A stretch of DNA of 17,918 nucleotides. Source: Leptolyngbya sp. SIO4C5. GTDB lineage: Bacteria; Cyanobacteriota; Cyanobacteriia; Phormidesmidales; Phormidesmidaceae. The notes beneath the pieces are model-generated. The model saw only the letters and a list, made by a program, of their open reading frames with translations. It did no database searches and was not told the origin of the DNA. Shown piece after piece: positions 14,808 through 17,918 of the stretch. Position 1 is the first letter of the stretch. Every line of letters begins with the position of its first letter. The position numbers and the translations under genes were made by a program. The stretch covers positions 1 through 17,918 of the forward strand of contig JAAHIC010000003.1 of assembly GCA_010671965.1 (NCBI GenBank). Direction: 5' to 3'.

Positions 14808-15359
14808 TTAGGGGTCTAGGCCAAATCTCAGCTTGGTGAGCTGCTCCTGAGCCTGGGGATCTAGGGAGCTGATTAGAGACCGCTTAGGCGATCGCTTTTG
14901 GGGTCGCAGCTTTTGTTTGACTCGCTGCTGGGCGACGTTGACATCTAAGGCCAGTCGCTCAGCCGACATCCACTCAGCCCCATAGCCTACTACCGTGAGC
15001 TGTTGAGCCCGATCTGAGGTGGCTACGATGAGGCGGTGATTAAACTTACGCACGTCATTGCGAAATTTGGCGCAGGCTTTTTCGATATAAGTATCAGCCG
15101 TCTGGCCAAAATCCGTGTAGTGGACGGCTAGGTTTTGGGTAATACGCTCCCTGACGCAGGGAGTTTGCTGATAGTAGGCATCAAAAACTAAGCGGGTATT
15201 GAATCCCTTGAAGGCGCTGTAGTTGATTAAAACCTCAGTGAGCTGCGATCGCGCCTGCTCTAGACCTACGCTGTCGCGCGCGTGCTGAAGCTCCGGCCAA
15301 GCTCCAATAATGTTATAGCCATCAATTAGCAGAATTGCGCGAGTAGGAGAGCGTGCCAT
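14808..15359 (-). CDS. NYN-domain (YacP-like) RNase family protein
   Basis: 183 residues from ATG 15359 (a TTG at 15365 would add two). YacP/NYN proteins have a PIN-like fold and several are RNases acting on mRNA or rRNA. Acidic residues that would bind metal are seen in LLIDGYNIIG, RLVFDAYYQ, TADTYIEKACAKF and IVATSDRAQQ, in the order expected. The C-terminal 40 residues are basic (QRVKQKLRPQKRSPKRS), likely for RNA contact. No signal peptide; cytoplasmic. It stands alone, with the tRNA-Asn 68 bases downstream and the ABC ATPase gene 280 bases upstream. The substrate is not known. Confidence 0.82.
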   Translation of the reverse strand: MARSPTRAILLIDGYNIIGAWPELQHARDSVGLEQARSQLTEVLINYSAFKGFNTRLVFDAYYQQTPCVRERITQNLAVHYTDFGQTADTYIEKACAKFRNDVRKFNHRLIVATSDRAQQLTVVGYGAEWMSAERLALDVNVAQQRVKQKLRPQKRSPKRSLISSLDPQAQEQLTKLRFGLDP

Positions 15360-15639
15360 GATCAATAGAAGCTAGCAGCAGGATAGGGGAGTTGCCTCCA
15401 AGTTCAGAACTCCGATGCTAAATCAGGGCAAACCAGAACCGAGAGCTGACATTTCTGAGAATCAGATCTCAGCGGCATAGCTGTTTAGCAATAAGAATTC
15501 TAAAAATGAGGAAAATTTACAGAATTTAATTTTATTCTACCCCTTCACCTGCGTCTGCTCGCTCTGAACGCAAGTTGGCTCAGTTGATGAGGACGCTTAA
15601 ATCGCTTCTAGGTAGGCAAGTAGGCAGGCGCTGCCGTCT

Positions 15640-16308
15640 CTAACTCAGCGTTGTCGATAAAATTTGCTGCTTGAGCTGCTGCGGATTGCCCTGATTAACA
15701 ACGCGGCCTTGATCTAACAGAAAAGCGCGATCGCAATAATCTAGCTCAATCAGCCGGTGAGTGACCCATAAAGCCGTGAGTCTACGAGTCTTGACGAGCT
15801 GTCGTACCTGCTCAACTAAATCTAGCTGGCTTTCCAAATCAAGCAGCGCCGTCGGTTCATCAAATAACAGAATATTGCACTGGCGAGCGATCGCCCCAGC
15901 AATTGCAACCCGCTGCTTCTGACCGCCGCTGAGGGCGTAGATAGGGCGTCGCTGCAGATGGGCTAAGTTGACTGCGGCCAAAGACTCCGAGACTCGCTGC
16001 CGCACCTGTAAAAACGGCAGCTTTTCTTCGACTAGGCCAAATGCCACATCAGCCCCTACAGTCGGCATTACCAACTGATGATCAGGATTTTGAAAGACAA
16101 AGCCTACACTACCTTGAATATTAATTTGGCCGGACTGCGACTGTAGCAGTCCGGCCAAAAGTCTCAGCAGGGTGGACTTGCCGCTGCCGTTAGCGCCCAA
16201 GAGCATGGCAAATTCGCCCTGCCCTACCGCTAAGGAGCACTGATTCAGCACCTGACTGCCCGACGGCCAGCTAAACGATAGATCATTAACGGCGATCGCA
16301 GCGCTCAT
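15640..16308 (-). CDS. ABC transporter ATP-binding protein of the CbiO/EcfA (energy-coupling) type
   Basis: 222 residues, a single nucleotide-binding domain. Walker A GANGSGKST (39-47 region), Q-loop FVFQNPDHQLVMPTV (the NPDxQ form is typical of cobalt/ECF ATPases), signature LSGGQKQRVAIA, Walker B ILLFDEPTALLD with the catalytic Glu, and H-loop VTHR are all present. It would power uptake of a vitamin or metal with membrane partners not encoded here. Relatives in cyanobacteria and plastids are often encoded alone. ATG 16308 has a moderate GAGACTAAG upstream. It is 51 bases downstream of the UPF0367 gene on the same strand, so the two are probably co-transcribed. The substrate cannot be told. 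Confidence 0.85.
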   Translation of the reverse strand: MSAAIAVNDLSFSWPSGSQVLNQCSLAVGQGEFAMLLGANGSGKSTLLRLLAGLLQSQSGQINIQGSVGFVFQNPDHQLVMPTVGADVAFGLVEEKLPFLQVRQRVSESLAAVNLAHLQRRPIYALSGGQKQRVAIAGAIARQCNILLFDEPTALLDLESQLDLVEQVRQLVKTRRLTALWVTHRLIELDYCDRAFLLDQGRVVNQGNPQQLKQQILSTTLS

Positions 16309-16359
16309 AAACTTAGTCTCTCAATTCAGCTACCGTCTGATTCATTTAAATTCAGACCG

Positions 16360-16638
16360 CTAGCTTTTGGCATCGTCTCCCAGAAGAGCAAAGAAGCCCG
16401 GCTGCTTACCTGCCGTTGCGCCTGATTTCTCATAAATCTGCACTGCCATAATCTGACGTGAGACAACCGCTACTTGCTTGTCAGGCTGCTGATCACAGGT
16501 GAGTTCCACAATGCTAGGCTCGCCCGATTTCATGGCAGACAAAACGGTCTGGTAAAGCTTCTGCGCCGCTTCCACCTCTTTCTTCTGAACAGAGAGGGGC
16601 AGAGGAGTACTTTGGAGGGTCACTTCAACTGTATACAT
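16360..16638 (-). CDS. UPF0367 family protein
   Basis: 92 residues, the usual length. MYTVEVTLQSTPLPLSVQKKE, EAAQKLYQTVLSAM, IVELTCDQQPDKQVAVV and IMAVQIYEKSG follow the UPF0367 pattern, a family largely confined to cyanobacteria and of unknown function. Cytoplasmic, no membrane segment. ATG 16638; weak ribosome site. First gene of a probable two-gene operon with the ECF-type ATPase, divergent from psbD. Confidence 0.85.
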   Translation of the reverse strand: MYTVEVTLQSTPLPLSVQKKEVEAAQKLYQTVLSAMKSGEPSIVELTCDQQPDKQVAVVSRQIMAVQIYEKSGATAGKQPGFFALLGDDAKS

Positions 16639-16946
16639 TTAGAAATTCAAGCTCAGTAGGTTCAATCAATTCTAAAGATCTTCTTAAGACATAGATCTCT
16701 CTCTTTCTATCTTAGAGCCTGCTCAATGCCTCTGAAGCCGTGATATCCGACCGGGATCAATTTTTGCCAATTTAGTTTATCTTTCGGAAAACACCCCCTA
16801 TAATGAGAGCTAAGGTAAAGAATAGTAAACACTAATCAGGAATTTGTTGCGCTCGTTTGCTTTTAATGCATACCAAGCTAGCGCTGCAACGCTGATTAGC
16901 GCCTTTATCCTAAATATCATTTAATTGTTTTTCGGAGAATTGCGCT
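16639..16946 (+). promoter_or_regulatory. psbD upstream region
   Basis: 308 bases between UPF0367 and psbD. On the plus strand a perfect -10 TATAAT lies at 16799-16804; only a weak -35 (TTTATC, 16776-16781) lies 17 bases upstream, which may suit activator-dependent control. The predicted leader is about 135 bases and contains a GCGCT/AGCGC pair (16881-16885/16898-16902). The ribosome site GGAG is at 16934-16937, nine bases before the ATG. A minus-strand TAGAAT (16669-16674) could serve UPF0367. Confidence 0.55.
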
Positions 16947-17918
16947 ATGACCATAGCAATGGGACGCGCACAAGCCGGGCGGGGATGGTTCGACGTCCTC
17001 GACGACTGGCTGAAGCGCGATAGATTTGTATTCATCGGCTGGTCAGGCCTGCTTTTGTTTCCCTGCGCCTACATGGCGATAGGGGGCTGGCTGACTGGTA
17101 CGACCTTCGTCACCTCCTGGTACACCCACGGGCTGGCTTCTTCCTATCTGGAAGGCTGCAACTTTTTGACCGTTGCGGTTTCGACACCGGCAGACAGCAT
17201 GGGTCACTCTTTGCTGCTGCTGTGGGGACCTGAAGCCCAAGGCGACTTTGTGCGCTGGTGCCAGATTGGCGGTTTGTGGACATTCACGGCGCTGCACGGT
17301 GCTTTTGGTTTGATTGGCTTCATGCTGCGCCAGTTTGAGATTGCGCGGCTGGTGGGGATTCGTCCTTACAACGCCATCGCCTTCAGCGCGCCGATAGCGG
17401 TGTTTGTATCAGTGTTTTTGATGTACCCGCTGGGCCAGTCGAGCTGGTTTTTCGCACCGAGCTTCGGGGTAGCGGCTATCTTCCGCTTCCTGTTGTTCTT
17501 CCAAGGCTTCCACAACTGGACGTTGAACCCGTTCCACATGATGGGTGTGGCGGGCGTCTTGGGAGGCGCTTTGCTGTGTGCGATCCACGGTGCGACGGTA
17601 GAGAACACTTTGTTCCAGGACAGCGAGAATGCCAACACCTTCCGGGCCTTCGAGCCGACGCAGGCAGAAGAGACCTATTCGATGGTGACGGCGAACCGAT
17701 TCTGGTCACAGATATTCGGTATTGCGTTTTCGAACAAGCGCTGGCTGCACTTTTTCATGTTGTTTGTGCCTGTCACAGGCTTGTGGATGAGCGCAGTGGG
17801 CGTGGTTGGCTTAGGATTGAACCTGCGAGCGTATGACTTTGTATCGCAGGAGATTCGAGCGGCGGAGGATCCGGAGTTTGAGACGTTCTACACCAAGAAC
17901 ATCTTGCTGAACGAAGGA
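16947..17918 (+). CDS. psbD: Photosystem II D2 protein, 3' end beyond window
   Basis: D2 of the photosystem II reaction centre, in the thylakoid membrane. 324 codons are visible of about 352. Numbering aligns exactly with D2 of other cyanobacteria and the key residues are present: His117 (accessory chlorophyll), Tyr160 (TyrD), His189, His197 (P680), His214 and His268 (QA/non-haem iron). Start ATG 16947 with GGAG at 16934-16937. The frame is open to the edge, ending ...KNILLNEG. In cyanobacteria psbC usually follows and overlaps psbD, which would lie just outside. No sign of a divergent or far-red isoform was found by eye. Confidence 0.98.
   Translation, partial: MTIAMGRAQAGRGWFDVLDDWLKRDRFVFIGWSGLLLFPCAYMAIGGWLTGTTFVTSWYTHGLASSYLEGCNFLTVAVSTPADSMGHSLLLLWGPEAQGDFVRWCQIGGLWTFTALHGAFGLIGFMLRQFEIARLVGIRPYNAIAFSAPIAVFVSVFLMYPLGQSSWFFAPSFGVAAIFRFLLFFQGFHNWTLNPFHMMGVAGVLGGALLCAIHGATVENTLFQDSENANTFRAFEPTQAEETYSMVTANRFWSQIFGIAFSNKRWLHFFMLFVPVTGLWMSAVGVVGLGLNLRAYDFVSQEIRAAEDPEFETFYTKNILLNEG

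Noticed and set aside
15623..15635. Hairpin GGCAG-GCG-CTGCC after the ABC ATPase gene as a terminator
   Set aside because: Only 5 bp and no U tract on the minus strand.
16947..17918. Far-red or otherwise divergent D2 isoform
   Set aside because: All key residues and numbering match ordinary D2 and no far-red gene cluster is in view.

Overview
The window is cyanobacterial chromosome. The evidence is psbD (photosystem II D2) at the right edge, an RpaA-type response regulator, a SigF-type sigma factor, a COP23-domain protein, a UPF0367 protein and many GCGATCGC (HIP1) octamers in genes and spacers. Gene order and protein style suggest a Leptolyngbya-like or filamentous relative, but the species cannot be named from sequence alone.

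Layout. Positions 1-423 hold the 5' part of truB (minus, running off the left edge). Positions 581-5625 hold a tight plus-strand operon of three exported proteins: a COP23 protein, a trypsin-like protease fused to DUF2808, and a TPR-CHAT protein with an intact His/Cys dyad. A tRNA-Ser(UGA) converges on its end. Positions 5791-8885 hold minus-strand genes: a small acidic protein, a Nif11-like protein, an ExbD protein, an unlisted 39-residue membrane peptide, and a GH57 enzyme whose stop overlaps the peptide's start. Between exbD and the peptide, the opposite strand carries a promoter and a strong terminator about 110 nt apart, a good small-RNA candidate.

Positions 9343-10125 hold sigF (plus). 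Positions 10149-10439 hold a conserved small protein (minus). Positions 10590-13223 hold a large minus-strand protein that matches the phosphorylase-kinase alpha/GH15-like family but lacks about its first 200 residues. Its 5' boundary coincides with the edge of a perfect 79-bp inverted repeat, which duplicates the 3' end and terminator of the neighbouring rpaA gene (13390-14121). This is the most unusual structure in the window: either a recent fold-back duplication that beheaded the gene, or an assembly/amplification chimera.

Upstream of rpaA lie a promoter region, a 137-bp MITE-like element and tRNA-Asn(GUU). Then come a YacP/NYN RNase-like gene, an ECF-type ABC ATPase paired with UPF0367, and, divergently, psbD, which leaves the window 28 codons short of its usual end.

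Functionally, most of the window is housekeeping (tRNA modification, tRNAs, photosystem II, global regulation by RpaA and SigF). Two alpha-glucan-related genes (GH57, PhK/GH15-like) lie near rpaA. The exported COP23-protease-CHAT operon is the most interesting intact system. No CRISPR array, phage module or complete insertion sequence was seen.
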